63,838 nucleotides of DNA from Myxococcus llanfairpwllgwyngyllgogerychwyrndrobwllllantysiliogogogochensis (GCF_006636215.1 NZ_VIFM01000038.1:1-63838); one strand, 5' to 3'. Positions 1 to 11,486 are shown, counted from the first letter of the stretch. Numbers and translations: made by a program. Notes: generated by a model not told the origin, from the sequence alone.

Positions 1-1005
<1,005 letters not shown>

Positions 1006-1008
1006 GCG

Positions 1009-2406
1009 TCAGCGTCGGCCGGTGACGCGGGACCAGATGGCTCCGCCGCCCGGCAACGGCGCGGCGAGGAAGCCCGACTCCAAGTCCCTCAGCGCCGCCC
1101 CGGTGGCCACCAGCCCCGCGTCCTGGAAGTCCGCGACCCAGCCGGGAAGGTGCAGCAGGCTGCCGTCCGCGCTCCCGCGTCCCTCTGAACTGGGAAGGCG
1201 GTCCACGTGGACGGTGATGGCCAGCTCCACGGGCACGCCGTCCGCATCGCGAGAGTCGCGCGCGCCCTCCAGCAGCGACAGGGCCGCCGCCAGCACGCGC
1301 TCGCGCACGGCGCGCTCGGAGACGGCGTCGTCGGGCAGAGGCGCCAGCGCCATGAGGCAGCCGCTCCCCTCCAGCCGCACCTCGAGCCCCGCCTCCCGAG
1401 CCACCGCGCCGGTCCGCTCCAGCAGGGAGTCCATCCGCTCCAGCAGCGCGGAGTCGGGGGCCCGCGACAGTCGCGCTTCCGCGTAGAGCGCCACCGCGTG
1501 GCCCTGGGCCTCGCGCGGCTTCTCTCCTCCCACCGCGCGCCGCAGGTCCTCCAGCAGCACGACGACGTCCGGGTAGCGGTCCTCGCGATTCTTGGCCAGA
1601 CAGCGCAGCACCACGTCGTCCAGCGCCTCGGGCACCGGGGCTCGCTCGCCGGGCCTCGGAGGGGGCGCGTGCAGGTGCTGCTCCTCGACTTCATGCCGGG
1701 TGGCGCCCTGGAAGGGAGGCTGTCCGGTGACGAGCTGGAACAGCAGCACGCCCAGCGCGTACAGGTCCGTGCGGGCATCGGGCGCCTCACCGCGAATCTG
1801 CTCCGGCGCCATGGACAGCGGCGTGCCCAGGGCCACGCCCGTATGGGTGAGCGACGAAGCACCGGGCGAGTCCGCCGTCAGCCCCTTCGCCACGCCGAAG
1901 TCCACCAGCTTCACCACGAGAGCCTCGCTGCTCCCGGACAGCTTCATCACGTTCTGCGCCTTGAGGTCCCGGTGCACCACGCCCGCGGCATGGGCCACCC
2001 GCAGTGCGGCGCCCACCTGCTCCAGCACCTCCAGCGCCTCACGTGAGGACAGAGGCCCCCGCGCCGCCAGCTCCGCGGCCAGGTCCCTGCCCTCCAGCCA
2101 CTCCATGGCGATGAAGGGCCTGCCATCCGGGAGCTCGCCATAGTCGTGCACACCGACGATGTGCGGATGACTCAGCCGCTGGAGCGTGGCCGCCTCGCGA
2201 CGGAAGCGGCGCAGCGCGGTGTCCGTCGTCAGCGCCGACGACTGGAGGACCTTCAGCGCCGAGGCGCCTCCGCCTCCCACGTCCCGAGCACGATAGAGGG
2301 TGGAGACCGGGCCTCGGTAGTGGACGCGCTCCACCACCCAACGACCCACCAGGGCTCCTGGCCGCAGCTCCTCGCCATAGAGCGACTCCACGCCTCCCGT
2401 CGTCAT
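1009..2406 (-). CDS. Cytoplasmic Hanks-type Ser/Thr protein kinase with C-terminal cyclase-like region
   Basis: The 465-residue protein has a kinase domain at about residues 20-285. The ATP-binding lysine is in ALKVLQ (K52), the catalytic loop is HRDLKAQNVM (D147), the metal-binding DFG is at 169-171 and the APE segment reads MAPEQ. The glycine-rich loop is degenerate (YRGPVSTLY), so nucleotide affinity may be unusual. I see no membrane segment. Residues from about 300 to the end have the spacing of a class III nucleotide-cyclase homology domain but lack its metal-binding aspartates, so they may be a sensory or docking module (inference). The ATG lies three bases after the stop of the upstream lipoprotein gene, which suggests one transcript and coupled translation. 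Confidence 0.88.
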   Translation of the reverse strand: MTTGGVESLYGEELRPGALVGRWVVERVHYRGPVSTLYRARDVGGGGASALKVLQSSALTTDTALRRFRREAATLQRLSHPHIVGVHDYGELPDGRPFIAMEWLEGRDLAAELAARGPLSSREALEVLEQVGAALRVAHAAGVVHRDLKAQNVMKLSGSSEALVVKLVDFGVAKGLTADSPGASSLTHTGVALGTPLSMAPEQIRGEAPDARTDLYALGVLLFQLVTGQPPFQGATRHEVEEQHLHAPPPRPGERAPVPEALDDVVLRCLAKNREDRYPDVVVLLEDLRRAVGGEKPREAQGHAVALYAEARLSRAPDSALLERMDSLLERTGAVAREAGLEVRLEGSGCLMALAPLPDDAVSERAVRERVLAAALSLLEGARDSRDADGVPVELAITVHVDRLPSSEGRGSADGSLLHLPGWVADFQDAGLVATGAALRDLESGFLAAPLPGGGAIWSRVTGRR

Positions 2407-2409
2407 GGA

Positions 2410-3906
2410 CTAGCGCTCCTTGCGCGGTCGCACCGTGCGGCCGCACAGCTTGCCCGTTTGGTCATCGCTCACGGGCCCACACGGGTCATGGAGGAACGTG
2501 GTCACCGGCTCCTTCCAGACGTTCCCGTAGGGGTCCTTGCACCGCTCGTAGTCGCCGTCTCCGGGCACCTGCGGGCCGTCATTCACCTCGCACCTGCCTG
2601 GCAGGGACGGCTTCACAGCGGAGCCCCAGCACGGCCCCGCGACGGTGGCCGCGCAGTTGGCGCCAGCGTTGGGGAGCGCGCAGACGCGATGCGAGGAGTA
2701 CGCCGCGCCGTCGCCCCAGGAAGGGTCGTAGCAGGAGTACATCTTCCTGTAGATGGCACCTTCGATGATGGCGTCGTCGCCGACCACGACGAAACGCGGT
2801 CGCTCGCCACCGACCTGCACCTCCTCCACGGACACCTTGGTGGCCAGGGCCTTCGGGTCGAAGACGTTGCCGTAGAAGGCGCCCTCGCGCACCGCGAACA
2901 CTTGCGACTCGGACAGCGCATATCGCGTGGGCGAGTCAGCTGACACGTCCACGCTCGCGGTGCCCGCGTCGTCGCTGTCCCACGGCGCCGTCATCACGCT
3001 GTAGTAGCCCTCCGCGGGGCAGGTGAAGGTGACAATGGGTTCCGAGCCCGCGCAGCTCGAGTCCCCTTCGCCCAGATTGGTGGTGCGGGCCGAATCGCAG
3101 CCGACGACTCCCGAGCAGACGCGCAACACCATCTGGGCACCCGAGCTGGAACCCACCGCCGGGCCGGGGCACGAGACAACGCCCCCCGCGCCCAACGACA
3201 CCGTCGACCCCGGGATACACACGCCGATGCCGTCGGCCGTCCAGCCACAGTCGCGCTGAGCGCCCGTCTCGCTCGCGGTACACGGGGCGAAGCTGTCGAG
3301 CTTCACGGCCGTGGTCGGCTCGTACTCGGCGGGCTTCGTCATGGCCTCCAGGTAGAAGATGCTCGGGTCTCCTGGCACCTCGCCCCGGATGGACAACTCC
3401 ACTCGGCGGCCCAGCGCGTTGTTGCGCGACAGGAGGCACGCGGAGACCCGGTTGAGACACGCCTGCGAGGGAGCCGACGTGAGCCACTGCGTGCACAGGC
3501 CCGCCTTGCCACCCCACACGCGGGGGCCCGGGTTCGAACCTCGGGGGTTGTAGTACCAGAGCGTCTGGTTGGGCCCCAGCGCGCAGCTCACCAGGTACTC
3601 CATGAACTTCTGCGCGTCCGGGTCATGCAGCTGCTTGAGGATGCGCGGGTCTCCTCCCGACACGCTGAAGAGATCCACCAGCTTCGTCGTCGCCAGCAGC
3701 CCGTTGGCTTCGGGGTTGGTGCCGATGGCATTGAGGACGAGCGCGTCGGTGGACAGGGAGTTGGCGATGCGAATCTCCGCCTGGCTCTCTCCGACCTCGG
3801 GTGCAGGAGGGGTGGTGGGCCCACTTCCTCCTCCACCACAGCCGGCCAGGACCAGGCACAGCACGGACACGATTCCCGACGGGGGGCGACGGACAGTGAC
3901 ACCCAT
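2410..3906 (-). CDS. Lipoprotein of unknown function, cysteine-rich
   Basis: This encodes about 498 residues. I place the start at the ATG at 3906 because GGAGGAG lies six bases before it; a longer frame would begin at 3930. The N-terminus is a lipoprotein signal (VLCLVLAGC, lipid-modified Cys at residue 23), followed by a Gly/Ser/Pro linker. The mature part has many cysteines, which suggests disulfides outside the cytoplasm. I recognise no domain. The early region (residues 50-160) recalls proteins that count or score a state, but I will not assign it. The gene leads directly into the Ser/Thr kinase gene at 1009-2406, so the two products may form an envelope sensor and cytoplasmic kinase pair (inference from position only). 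Confidence 0.8.
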   Translation of the reverse strand: MGVTVRRPPSGIVSVLCLVLAGCGGGGSGPTTPPAPEVGESQAEIRIANSLSTDALVLNAIGTNPEANGLLATTKLVDLFSVSGGDPRILKQLHDPDAQKFMEYLVSCALGPNQTLWYYNPRGSNPGPRVWGGKAGLCTQWLTSAPSQACLNRVSACLLSRNNALGRRVELSIRGEVPGDPSIFYLEAMTKPAEYEPTTAVKLDSFAPCTASETGAQRDCGWTADGIGVCIPGSTVSLGAGGVVSCPGPAVGSSSGAQMVLRVCSGVVGCDSARTTNLGEGDSSCAGSEPIVTFTCPAEGYYSVMTAPWDSDDAGTASVDVSADSPTRYALSESQVFAVREGAFYGNVFDPKALATKVSVEEVQVGGERPRFVVVGDDAIIEGAIYRKMYSCYDPSWGDGAAYSSHRVCALPNAGANCAATVAGPCWGSAVKPSLPGRCEVNDGPQVPGDGDYERCKDPYGNVWKEPVTTFLHDPCGPVSDDQTGKLCGRTVRPRKER

Positions 3907-4069
3907 GGACGCTCCTCCAGTGAAAAACACGGAATTGGCGAAATACCCCCTACAGAAGCACGCTCCAGGCCAGCGCGCCGCCGGTCACCTTGCCGTCTCG
4001 AAGCCGCCCTGGCAGGTCGCCCGCTGTAGCGCGGAAGGTCACGTCCGCGCGGCTTTGTAGCGGCTCGCG

Positions 4070-7000
4070 CTACACCCGCCTCGCTACGTCCTGGAGGGCG
4101 ACGAGCCGGGGGCGCCACAGGGGCGCGGCCGACACAGCGCTCTCGGCCTGGGCCAACCAGATGAGGCCCTCCGCCAGCTTGCGGGCGGCGAAGGCGGAGT
4201 GCGCGGCCTGGAGGAGCAGCTCCGCCTTCTCGTCGGGGGAGGCCAGCTCTCGCGCCTCTTCCTCCAGGGCATGCCAGGCCCGGGACTCATGTGAGCCCGC
4301 ACCGGCCTCGGCCTCCCGCACCTGGAGCTCCACCAACCGACGCATCACCGCGGTGGGAGGCAGGGACGCCGGAGGACAATGGGACTCAATCCAGCGCAGT
4401 TGTCGGGACGCCTCTCCCAGGTCGCCCAGCGCGGCGCCGATGCGCGCGAGCAGCAACGCATCCAGGGGCACCGGGTGCTCGAGGAAGAAGCGAACCCCCA
4501 GCTCGTGCGAGCGACGCGCCAGCGGCAGGGCCTCCGCCAATCGCCCTTGCATGTAGAGCACCTCCGCGAGGTTGAAGGTGGACCAGCGCTCCACCTGGGC
4601 GTGGCCCAGCTCGCGGCCCAGGCCCATGGCGCGGCGCAGGTCTCCTTCCATTCGCGTCACGTCGCCCTGCCCCAGCCACAACAACACGCGGTTGATGAGG
4701 GTGGCGGCCAGGTGCAGCGCATCGCCGGCGGCCTCGCAGCGCGACACGGCCTCCTCGAAACGAGCGGCGGCTTCCTCCGTGCGCTGGAGGAAGGTCAGCG
4801 CGGAGCCCAGCATGGCCAGGGCGACGACGAGCGTCTCATGCTCGCGCGCGCCCTCGGCGCCCTCGACGACGGAGGAGAGGATGCGCGCCGCCGGGCCCCA
4901 CTCTCCCTGACGCACGTGCAGACGGCCCCGGGCCAGCGAGCAGCGCAGGGACAGGCGCGGGTCATCGAGGTGCTCGATTCGCTCCAGCGCCTCGCGCGCG
5001 CACGCCGTCGAGCCATCCACGTCCTCCATCCAGTCGCGCGCGGTGGCCTCCTCCAGCAGCAGGTCCAACGACAGGGCCATGTCGCCGCGCCCCTCCGCGA
5101 GGACTCGCGCCGCGGCCAGGTCTCCGAGCCCTTCATGGAAGCGCTGCAGGCGATGCCGCACACGGCCGCGTCCGGCCAGCGCGAGTGCCCGGCGCCCCGT
5201 GTCTTCCTCCAGCAGCAACGAAAGGGCGCGCGTGAAGTGCTGCTCCGCCTCCACCGACTGGTGCGCGCGACGCGCCTCCTCGGCCAGCACCAGGAAGGCG
5301 ATGGCGGCCTCCTCGTGCGCGCCACAGGCCGCGGCATGGTGCGCGCGACGACGGCGCTCCGCGGGCGAGTTGCCCGAGGTGGCCTGGCGCGCGGCGGCAT
5401 GCAGCGCACGGCGCGTCGCGGGAGGAAGGAGCGCTTCGAGCGCCTCGCGCAGAAGCGGATGACGGAAGGCGAAGCGCCCCAGGCCCATGGGTCGCAGCAG
5501 TCCGGCGCGAGCGAGTCGTTGCAAGCCCGCGCCCGCGTCCAGCGAGGTGGCCACGCCCACCTGCTCATCGCGCGGTTCCAGGTACCGCAGGGCCGCGTCC
5601 ACGCGCGTGACATCCAGCTCGGAGCCCAGCACCGCGCACAGGCGAGCCAGCACGCCATGGGCCTCGGGCAGTCCCGCGAGCACGCGCGTGGCCAGGCGCT
5701 GGAACAGCGGCGTCACCGACACGTCCAGCAGCGCGTCCGGGGCGATGTACCAACCCCCGCCCGGCGCGGCACGCAGCGCCCCGGCGGTCCTCAGTGCGAC
5801 CGCCAGCTCCACCAGGGACAGGGGCACGCCCTGGGCCAGTTGCTCCAGGCGCGCCAGCACGGGCTCGGGGACATGCTCCGCCGGACGAAGCAGGTGCAGG
5901 AGCAAGGCGCGACTGGCCTCGGGCGGCAGGGGCGGCAGGACATGCCGCGACGCGTGCGCGCTGCGTTCGCCCAGGTGAGGACGCAGCCCGAGCAGCGCGG
6001 GTCGAGCCACCACGCAGACCCAAAGGGGGGCGGACGCGCCAGCCAGCGTGGCCACTTCCAGCGCATCCAGGCTGGTGGGGTCGGCCAGATGGGCGTCATC
6101 CAGCAACAACACGCGAGGTGTCTCTCGCGCGCGGTGTCGGAGCGCCTCGGCGAGCCAGCGCGCGGCGGCGTGGCGAGCATCGGCGAGGGGAATGGGCCCG
6201 GAGCGGGGAGTCTCGGGGAGCGGCGATGCGCCCTCGCCGACAGAGGCTCGCAGCACGTCCAGCAATGCCTCCGGAGCCGAGACGTCCGGAGCCGCCGCGC
6301 GCAGACGGAAGACCTGGGCACGGCCCTCGGCCTCCAACCGTGTCGCGAGCGCCTCGATGACCCGCGACTTGCCTTGCCCCACGTCACCGGTGAGGACCGA
6401 GAAACCGGGTACGCCGAGGGTGAGGCTGCGCGTGGCCTCCTGGACGAGCAGGTCGACCAACGGCTCGCGCCCCACGAGCGGAGGCGGCTCCGACACGGAG
6501 CTGGAGGCCCCGCTGTCGAGCAACCGCAGTCGTCCGCCGATGGGCGTGGACTCGACGACGCTCGCCTCCGAGGAAGCCACCGCCTCGGTGGCCCCTGGCT
6601 CCAGTCGCGCGGCCGCGGCGGCGGTGACACGTGTCTCTCCCGGCACCCAGTCCGTGGGCCACCAGTCGCCCGTCACGTCGAGGGCGTGCCCCGCCATCCG
6701 CAGCGTGGAGGTCCCCACAAGGACATGCAGCTCCGCGAGGTGGAGGACCGCCGAGGACTCGCCCTCTTCCACCAGTCGCCGCGCGGTGAGCGCGCCGGCG
6801 CGGACGTTCGCTTCGGCGGTGAGCGACTCGGCGAAGGCGATGACATAGCCACCGCGCTTCACACGCGCGATGATGCCTCCTTGCGGTTCGATGGCGGCCA
6901 GCACCGCATCCACGGACAGCGAGGCATGCAGGCCCAGCAGCGCCACGTGCCGGACTCCCGAGCCGACGACCTGGAGCGCCGAGGCGGAGGGGACTTCGCC

Positions 7001-7951
7001 GGGCTGGACGACGCTCGGTGAGACCGCGACGTGACAGGCCGCATCGAAGGCGGCGAGCACATCGGGAGCCCGGGCGAAGCGCTCCGTCGGGGACTTGGCC
7101 AGACACGTGCGCAGCACCTCATCGAGCGCGGGAGGAAGCGCGCAACGCTCCGAGACACGGGGCGGTCTCAAGCTGACGTGGCCGTGGCGGATCTGCTCGG
7201 GGCTGCCGACAAAGGGGGGGGCGCCCGTGAGCAACTCGAAGAGGAGGACTCCCAGCGAGTAGATGTCGGCCGACGTGCTGGCGAGCCTGGCATCGAGACA
7301 CTGCTCTGGAGCCATGTAGAGCGGCGTGCCCAGCCGCTGTCCCGCGGGGGTCACGCCCGGAGGAAGCTCGTCCTCCAGGTCGTCGCCCTCGACGTCATAG
7401 AAACGCGCCAGGCCCAGGTCGAGCAGGCTGAGCGCGCCACCTTCGCGCAGGAAGACGTTCTCCGGCTTGAGGTCCCGGTGCGCGACGCCCGCGGCATGCG
7501 TCCGCTCCAGCGCCGAGCACAACCCACGGAGCATCTCCCGGACATGCGACAGCGACGCGGCGCCGGAGCCGGGCAGCGCGGCCATCCACGCGGCGAGCGT
7601 CTGGCCATGCAGGTGTTCCATCACCAGGAAGGGACGCCCGCGAGCCACGCCGTGCTCGAGCAGCTCCGGCACGGTGGGAGGCCCCACGCGGCGCAGGGCG
7701 GTGGCCTCGCGAGCGAAGCGCTCGTGGTGAGGTCCATGGCCCAGCTTCAGGGCCACCTCGCGACCATCCGAGTCCCGATACGCGGTGAAGACCTGCGAGA
7801 AGCCACCGCTGCCCAGGGGCGCGGCGACGCGCACGCCAGGAACGTCCGCGAGCGGCAGTCCTTCGTTGGCAGGGCCGCCAGCATCTCGCGAGCCGTGCAC
7901 GGGACAGGCCGCGCCCGGCAAAAGGCGGCGGTAGCAGTTCGGGCAGCGCAT
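4070..7951 (-). CDS. Ser/Thr kinase / cyclase-like / AAA ATPase / TPR fusion protein
   Basis: A 1293-residue signalling fusion. It opens with a zinc-ribbon-like motif (CPNC, then CPVHG). The kinase domain spans about 40-305: glycine loop [11 protein letters not shown]69 in VALKL, catalytic loop [10 protein letters not shown] (D160) and an activation segment starting DLG rather than DFG. Residues about 330-450 resemble a class III cyclase homology domain without its metal-binding residues. A large ATPase domain follows with Walker A GDVGQGKS (522-529) and Walker [12 protein letters not shown]. The C-terminal third is helical, TPR-like repeats. The order matches PknK-type and MalT-like regulators, in which the kinase may be gated by an STAND-type ATPase (family knowledge). 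The DLG motif occurs in some active kinases, so activity is not excluded. No membrane segment is visible. Confidence 0.9.
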   Translation of the reverse strand: MRCPNCYRRLLPGAACPVHGSRDAGGPANEGLPLADVPGVRVAAPLGSGGFSQVFTAYRDSDGREVALKLGHGPHHERFAREATALRRVGPPTVPELLEHGVARGRPFLVMEHLHGQTLAAWMAALPGSGAASLSHVREMLRGLCSALERTHAAGVAHRDLKPENVFLREGGALSLLDLGLARFYDVEGDDLEDELPPGVTPAGQRLGTPLYMAPEQCLDARLASTSADIYSLGVLLFELLTGAPPFVGSPEQIRHGHVSLRPPRVSERCALPPALDEVLRTCLAKSPTERFARAPDVLAAFDAACHVAVSPSVVQPGEVPSASALQVVGSGVRHVALLGLHASLSVDAVLAAIEPQGGIIARVKRGGYVIAFAESLTAEANVRAGALTARRLVEEGESSAVLHLAELHVLVGTSTLRMAGHALDVTGDWWPTDWVPGETRVTAAAAARLEPGATEAVASSEASVVESTPIGGRLRLLDSGASSSVSEPPPLVGREPLVDLLVQEATRSLTLGVPGFSVLTGDVGQGKSRVIEALATRLEAEGRAQVFRLRAAAPDVSAPEALLDVLRASVGEGASPLPETPRSGPIPLADARHAAARWLAEALRHRARETPRVLLLDDAHLADPTSLDALEVATLAGASAPLWVCVVARPALLGLRPHLGERSAHASRHVLPPLPPEASRALLLHLLRPAEHVPEPVLARLEQLAQGVPLSLVELAVALRTAGALRAAPGGGWYIAPDALLDVSVTPLFQRLATRVLAGLPEAHGVLARLCAVLGSELDVTRVDAALRYLEPRDEQVGVATSLDAGAGLQRLARAGLLRPMGLGRFAFRHPLLREALEALLPPATRRALHAAARQATSGNSPAERRRRAHHAAACGAHEEAAIAFLVLAEEARRAHQSVEAEQHFTRALSLLLEEDTGRRALALAGRGRVRHRLQRFHEGLGDLAAARVLAEGRGDMALSLDLLLEEATARDWMEDVDGSTACAREALERIEHLDDPRLSLRCSLARGRLHVRQGEWGPAARILSSVVEGAEGAREHETLVVALAMLGSALTFLQRTEEAAARFEEAVSRCEAAGDALHLAATLINRVLLWLGQGDVTRMEGDLRRAMGLGRELGHAQVERWSTFNLAEVLYMQGRLAEALPLARRSHELGVRFFLEHPVPLDALLLARIGAALGDLGEASRQLRWIESHCPPASLPPTAVMRRLVELQVREAEAGAGSHESRAWHALEEEARELASPDEKAELLLQAAHSAFAARKLAEGLIWLAQAESAVSAAPLWRPRLVALQDVARRV

Positions 7952-7966
7952 CGGTGGAACGTGACG

Positions 7967-9850
7967 CTACCAGAGCGTTTGCAGCAGGACGATGGCAACG
8001 CCGACCAGTCCCTCGCCCGCGATGGTCCCCGCGGCCAGTGTCGCCACGCGTCCCTCCGCTGTCGTGGATTTCACGTATCCCACCAAGGCGGAAACAAGCC
8101 CGCCAAGGAAGAGACTCAGCGAGTACGAGGGTGCCAACAGACACGCGAGCCCCATGCCCAGAGGCGAGGGCACCCAGCGCCGGGCACGCTGGGGGAGCAG
8201 CCTCTCCGCGAGGACGAGCACGACGGCGGCGAGCGCGGCCCAACCCACGGCCGCGCGGGTCGCGGGCTCCAGATTTCCCAGCCCGGAGGACAGGACTCGC
8301 GCGACGCTCGCGGTGATGAACGCGGCGGGTGCGGGGAAGCGCTCGCCTCCAAGTGCCTCACGGTCTGGCACGAGCAGGAAGAACAGCGGCACCACCGCGA
8401 GCGCTCCCACCACCGAGCCGAGCAACTGCGCGAGGAACAGGCGTCGGGGATGCGCACCCAGCAGGTGCCCTGTCTTCAGGTCCGTGAGGAGGTCCGCGGC
8501 CGAGGACGCCGAGTTGACGGTGATGCCCGCGGTCGCGAGGTTGGCGTGGATGTTGTGCGGCAGCAGGACGCCGTAGGTGAGCTGGGTCACCTGGCTGAGC
8601 GCGCCCACCGGAGTGGCATCCGTCTCGCCGGTGACACGACAGGAGATGAGGCACAGGACGAACGACAGCGCGATGGCGAGCGCCGCGTGCGCGAGCGGAA
8701 CACCGAAGCCTCGATGGGCCACGAGCAGGGTCGCGGGCGTCACCACGCAGAGGCCCGCGAGGAGCCACCTGTGCGGCACCTGGAGCGCGTCCACGGGATG
8801 CGGTGGAGAGGTGCGGCGGGAGAACAGCCCGCGGAAGGCCCGCCGGAGGACACGGCCTTCGAGCAGGAAATGGAGCAAGGACGCGGTGGCGAGCATGGCG
8901 GCGCCAGGCCACAGACTCCACTCGAGGAAGTTCCCTTTCTCCACGGACACGAGCCCGGAGGCGAACACGCGCGGCGCCACGACTCCGTGAATCAGCAGCG
9001 CGCCCAGCAGGAGCGACGCCGTGGTGCGAGGCCCAAGCAGCGCGCCCGCGCCAATGGGCAACAGGCTCACCTCCAGCCCGAAGCCAAGCCGCTCCAGGGG
9101 CAAGCCACCCCACGAGCCCGGAAATGGAATCGAGAGAGGAAGCCGTCCCAGTCCATCACGGACCACGGTGACGAGCCCTGAGAGCAGGCCTCCCAGTCCG
9201 AGCAGACGCAATCGAGGCGTCGCTTCAGCCCCCGTCGAATGCAGCGCGCGAATGGTGGTGGCGGCGGCCGTTCCGGAGGCGAAGGGAAGTTGCTCGTGGT
9301 CGACGAGCTGCCGCTTGAAGGGCACGGCGAAGAGGACCCCGAGCGCGGACAGGAAGAACGTCCACGCGAGGAGTGTCGGACCGGAGGGATGCTGGCCGGT
9401 GACGATGAGCCAGGCGCCCTGCACGGAGACGAGCGCGCCGCCCGTGGCATAGCCGGCCGCGGAGGCCACCGTCTGCGCATTGCACGTCTCCAGCGGAGAC
9501 AGGGGCGCGCCAGCGAGGCCCGGGGTGAGGCGGCGCAGGAGCCCATGCGATGCATGTGCGAGCAACGCTGCGGTGATGGCGACACCGAAGGCGAGTCCGG
9601 TCTTGAGTCCGACGTAGAGGTTGGTGGCACAGGTGATGACGCCGATGCCCGCGCCTAGCAGTACGGAGCGCGCGGTGAACTGCGGCAGTCGGTCCCCCTG
9701 GTAGACGTGGGTCAGCCAGTAGGAGTCCGTGGCCTCGGGTGAGTCCCCCGGGATGCTCAGCAGCGTCAGGGACTCGGGAGACGGCGCCAGGGGCGACGCC
9801 TCTTCCTCGGGCGAGGCATGCGGTGAGGGCAAGGCCATGGGCTGCCCCAT
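7967..9850 (-). CDS. OPT-family oligopeptide transporter
   Basis: A 627-residue polytopic membrane protein of the oligopeptide transporter (OPT) superfamily. The first membrane region carries the family-typical stretch ATNLYVGLKTGLAFG at about residue 75, and roughly 14-16 hydrophobic segments follow to the C-terminus. OPT proteins take up small peptides or metal-chelator complexes with protons; substrate cannot be told from the sequence. The first 40 residues are a Ser/Pro/Glu-rich cytoplasmic tail. The start at 9850 has a purine-rich stretch (GGAGGGGGT) rather far upstream, so an ATG at 9838 is a possible alternative. The gene ends 15 bases before the start of the large kinase gene on the same strand, so read-through into that gene is possible. 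Confidence 0.88.
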   Translation of the reverse strand: MGQPMALPSPHASPEEEASPLAPSPESLTLLSIPGDSPEATDSYWLTHVYQGDRLPQFTARSVLLGAGIGVITCATNLYVGLKTGLAFGVAITAALLAHASHGLLRRLTPGLAGAPLSPLETCNAQTVASAAGYATGGALVSVQGAWLIVTGQHPSGPTLLAWTFFLSALGVLFAVPFKRQLVDHEQLPFASGTAAATTIRALHSTGAEATPRLRLLGLGGLLSGLVTVVRDGLGRLPLSIPFPGSWGGLPLERLGFGLEVSLLPIGAGALLGPRTTASLLLGALLIHGVVAPRVFASGLVSVEKGNFLEWSLWPGAAMLATASLLHFLLEGRVLRRAFRGLFSRRTSPPHPVDALQVPHRWLLAGLCVVTPATLLVAHRGFGVPLAHAALAIALSFVLCLISCRVTGETDATPVGALSQVTQLTYGVLLPHNIHANLATAGITVNSASSAADLLTDLKTGHLLGAHPRRLFLAQLLGSVVGALAVVPLFFLLVPDREALGGERFPAPAAFITASVARVLSSGLGNLEPATRAAVGWAALAAVVLVLAERLLPQRARRWVPSPLGMGLACLLAPSYSLSLFLGGLVSALVGYVKSTTAEGRVATLAAGTIAGEGLVGVAIVLLQTLW

Positions 9851-10091
9851 CTTTTCATCCCGACCCCCTCCAGGACGAGCCCCTCCCCGTCACCGGCCCG
9901 TTTCAGGAATCCACCGCGCGCCAGTGCGTCGGCGACCATGAACGGCCCTCATGCGCGGGCTCCTCTCCGGCGTCCCGAACAGGTCACAAGAAGTCCTCGT
10001 ACACGACAGCCGCGAGAGCAGGCGCCTCGACTCCGACATGAGCGGCCCGTGCGCCTTGTATCCGACGGATGGGCCTTTCTAGCCTGTCCGC
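9851..10091. other. Intergenic region between divergent transporter and lipoprotein genes
   Basis: These 241 bases separate the starts of two divergent genes, so promoters for both should lie here. On the plus strand a weak pair, TTGTAT then TAGCCT with 18 bases between, lies just before the lipoprotein gene. It is too poor a match to claim as a promoter. I see no conserved RNA, strong hairpin or small gene. Confidence 0.4.
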
Positions 10092-11462
10092 ATGAACTCG
10101 ATATTCAGGCTTTCATCCGCCCTGTGGCTCGTGGCCCTGGTGGCGGCATGCGATGGCGGCACCGGGGCGGAAGTGGCCACGCCAGCGGAGCCTCTCGCAC
10201 GGATGCAGCCTCTCGAGCTCAATCGCCGCGAATGGACCGCGACCCATGGCGGGGTCGACGGGTTTGGAGACCTGGCGGTTCAACCGGATGGCCACACCGC
10301 GCTCGTGGGCACGGCGAACTCGGACATTCTCGTCGCGCGGTTCGACCCACAGGGGCAACTCTTATGGAGCCGGCGATTTGGCGACGAGAACTACCAACAG
10401 GCCACGGGCATCACCGTCGACTCGGAGGGCAACCTGGTCATCACGGGTGACTACTGGGGCTTGCTGGACTTTGGAGGAGGCCCGCTGCCCTGCCGTGGCG
10501 AGCCCGGCTACCCCCGCGCCTTCGTGGCGAAGTTCGCGGCCTCTGGCGAGCATGTCTGGAGCCGGTGCTTCGGAGATGGTGGGCAACAGCAGACGGGCAC
10601 GCTCGCTGTGGCATCCGACGGAGACGTGTACGTGAGCGGCTACTTCGCGGGCTCCATCGACTACGGCGACGGGCCGATTCCGGCGAAGGGGCCCTTGAAC
10701 CAGTTCGTCGTGCGGCTCGCGGGAAGCAGCGGAGCGCCCGTGTGGAACAACCTCTACGAGGCAGGTCCCGTGAGCACCCTCGCGTCGCTGGCGGTGGACG
10801 CGGAGGGCAACCTCTTCATCAGCAGCGGCTATGTGGACACGCTGTCGTTCCACGGCGTGCCCTGGCTGTCCGAGCCGGGCTTCAACGTCTACGTGCTGAA
10901 GCTGGACGCCCATGGCGAGCCCCTCTGGGCGAAGAGCTTCGGCCCGCTGAGAAACCAGACCTTCTGGCGGCTGGCCGCGGACCCGTCGGGCAACGTCGTG
11001 GCGACGGGCGCGTTCATCGGCACGGTGGACCACGGAGGAGGTCCACTCTCGAGCGGCGACGGCGATGTGTTCGTCGTCTCGCTGGATGGCGAGGGCCACC
11101 ATCGCTGGAGCCGGAGCTTCGGCGGCCCGGGCTTCGACTGGGGATATGACGTGGACGTCGACTTCGCGGGGAGCGTGGTCGTGACGGGCTCGTTCAGCAC
11201 GTCCATCGACTTCGGCGAAGGGCTTCTGACGAGCGCGGGCGGCGATGACATCTTCGTGGCGAAGCTGGGCCGCGATGGAGAGACGCGCTGGGGTCGCGCG
11301 TTCGGCGACGTCGGCAATCAATCCGCGATGCGCGTGGGAAGCGTGGGGCTGCGAGATGTCGTCCTGTGGGGGCGGCTCGTCGGCACCCTCGACTTCGGCT
11401 CGGGCCCGGTGACGGGGAGGTCCTCGTCGGACAGCTTCGTGACGAGAATCACCCCACCATAG
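10092..11462 (+). CDS. Lipoprotein with six beta-propeller-type repeats
   Basis: A 456-residue exported lipoprotein (signal LVALVAAC, Cys20). The mature part consists of repeats of about 61 residues, each with a strand pattern ending WSRRFG or similar and then a motif of the type G-x-(I/L)-D-(F/Y)-G-x-G-P. The central aspartates fall at residues 126, 190, 313, 373 and 434; the unit near 252 is degenerate. The spacing is 60-64 residues throughout. This matches the SBBP/beta-propeller lipoproteins common in myxobacteria, which are thought to bind ligands or other surface proteins, but no function is established. Only Cys20 and two or three further cysteines are present. The gene is divergent from the OPT transporter gene, with 241 bases between them. 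Confidence 0.82.
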   Translation: MNSIFRLSSALWLVALVAACDGGTGAEVATPAEPLARMQPLELNRREWTATHGGVDGFGDLAVQPDGHTALVGTANSDILVARFDPQGQLLWSRRFGDENYQQATGITVDSEGNLVITGDYWGLLDFGGGPLPCRGEPGYPRAFVAKFAASGEHVWSRCFGDGGQQQTGTLAVASDGDVYVSGYFAGSIDYGDGPIPAKGPLNQFVVRLAGSSGAPVWNNLYEAGPVSTLASLAVDAEGNLFISSGYVDTLSFHGVPWLSEPGFNVYVLKLDAHGEPLWAKSFGPLRNQTFWRLAADPSGNVVATGAFIGTVDHGGGPLSSGDGDVFVVSLDGEGHHRWSRSFGGPGFDWGYDVDVDFAGSVVVTGSFSTSIDFGEGLLTSAGGDDIFVAKLGRDGETRWGRAFGDVGNQSAMRVGSVGLRDVVLWGRLVGTLDFGSGPVTGRSSSDSFVTRITPP

Positions 11463-11486
11463 GCGAGCCCCCTGCCCTGTCGCGCC

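Noticed and set aside
4056..4074. Inverted repeat TGTAGCG with CGCTACA at the 3' end of the kinase fusion gene
   Set aside because: Seven base pairs, partly inside the gene's stop, and no T-run; too weak to call a terminator.
4379..7021. 880-residue open frame antisense to the kinase fusion
   Set aside because: The reverse-complement frame is rich in Arg, Gln, Gly and His, typical of non-coding high-GC frames, and the sense protein has recognised domains.
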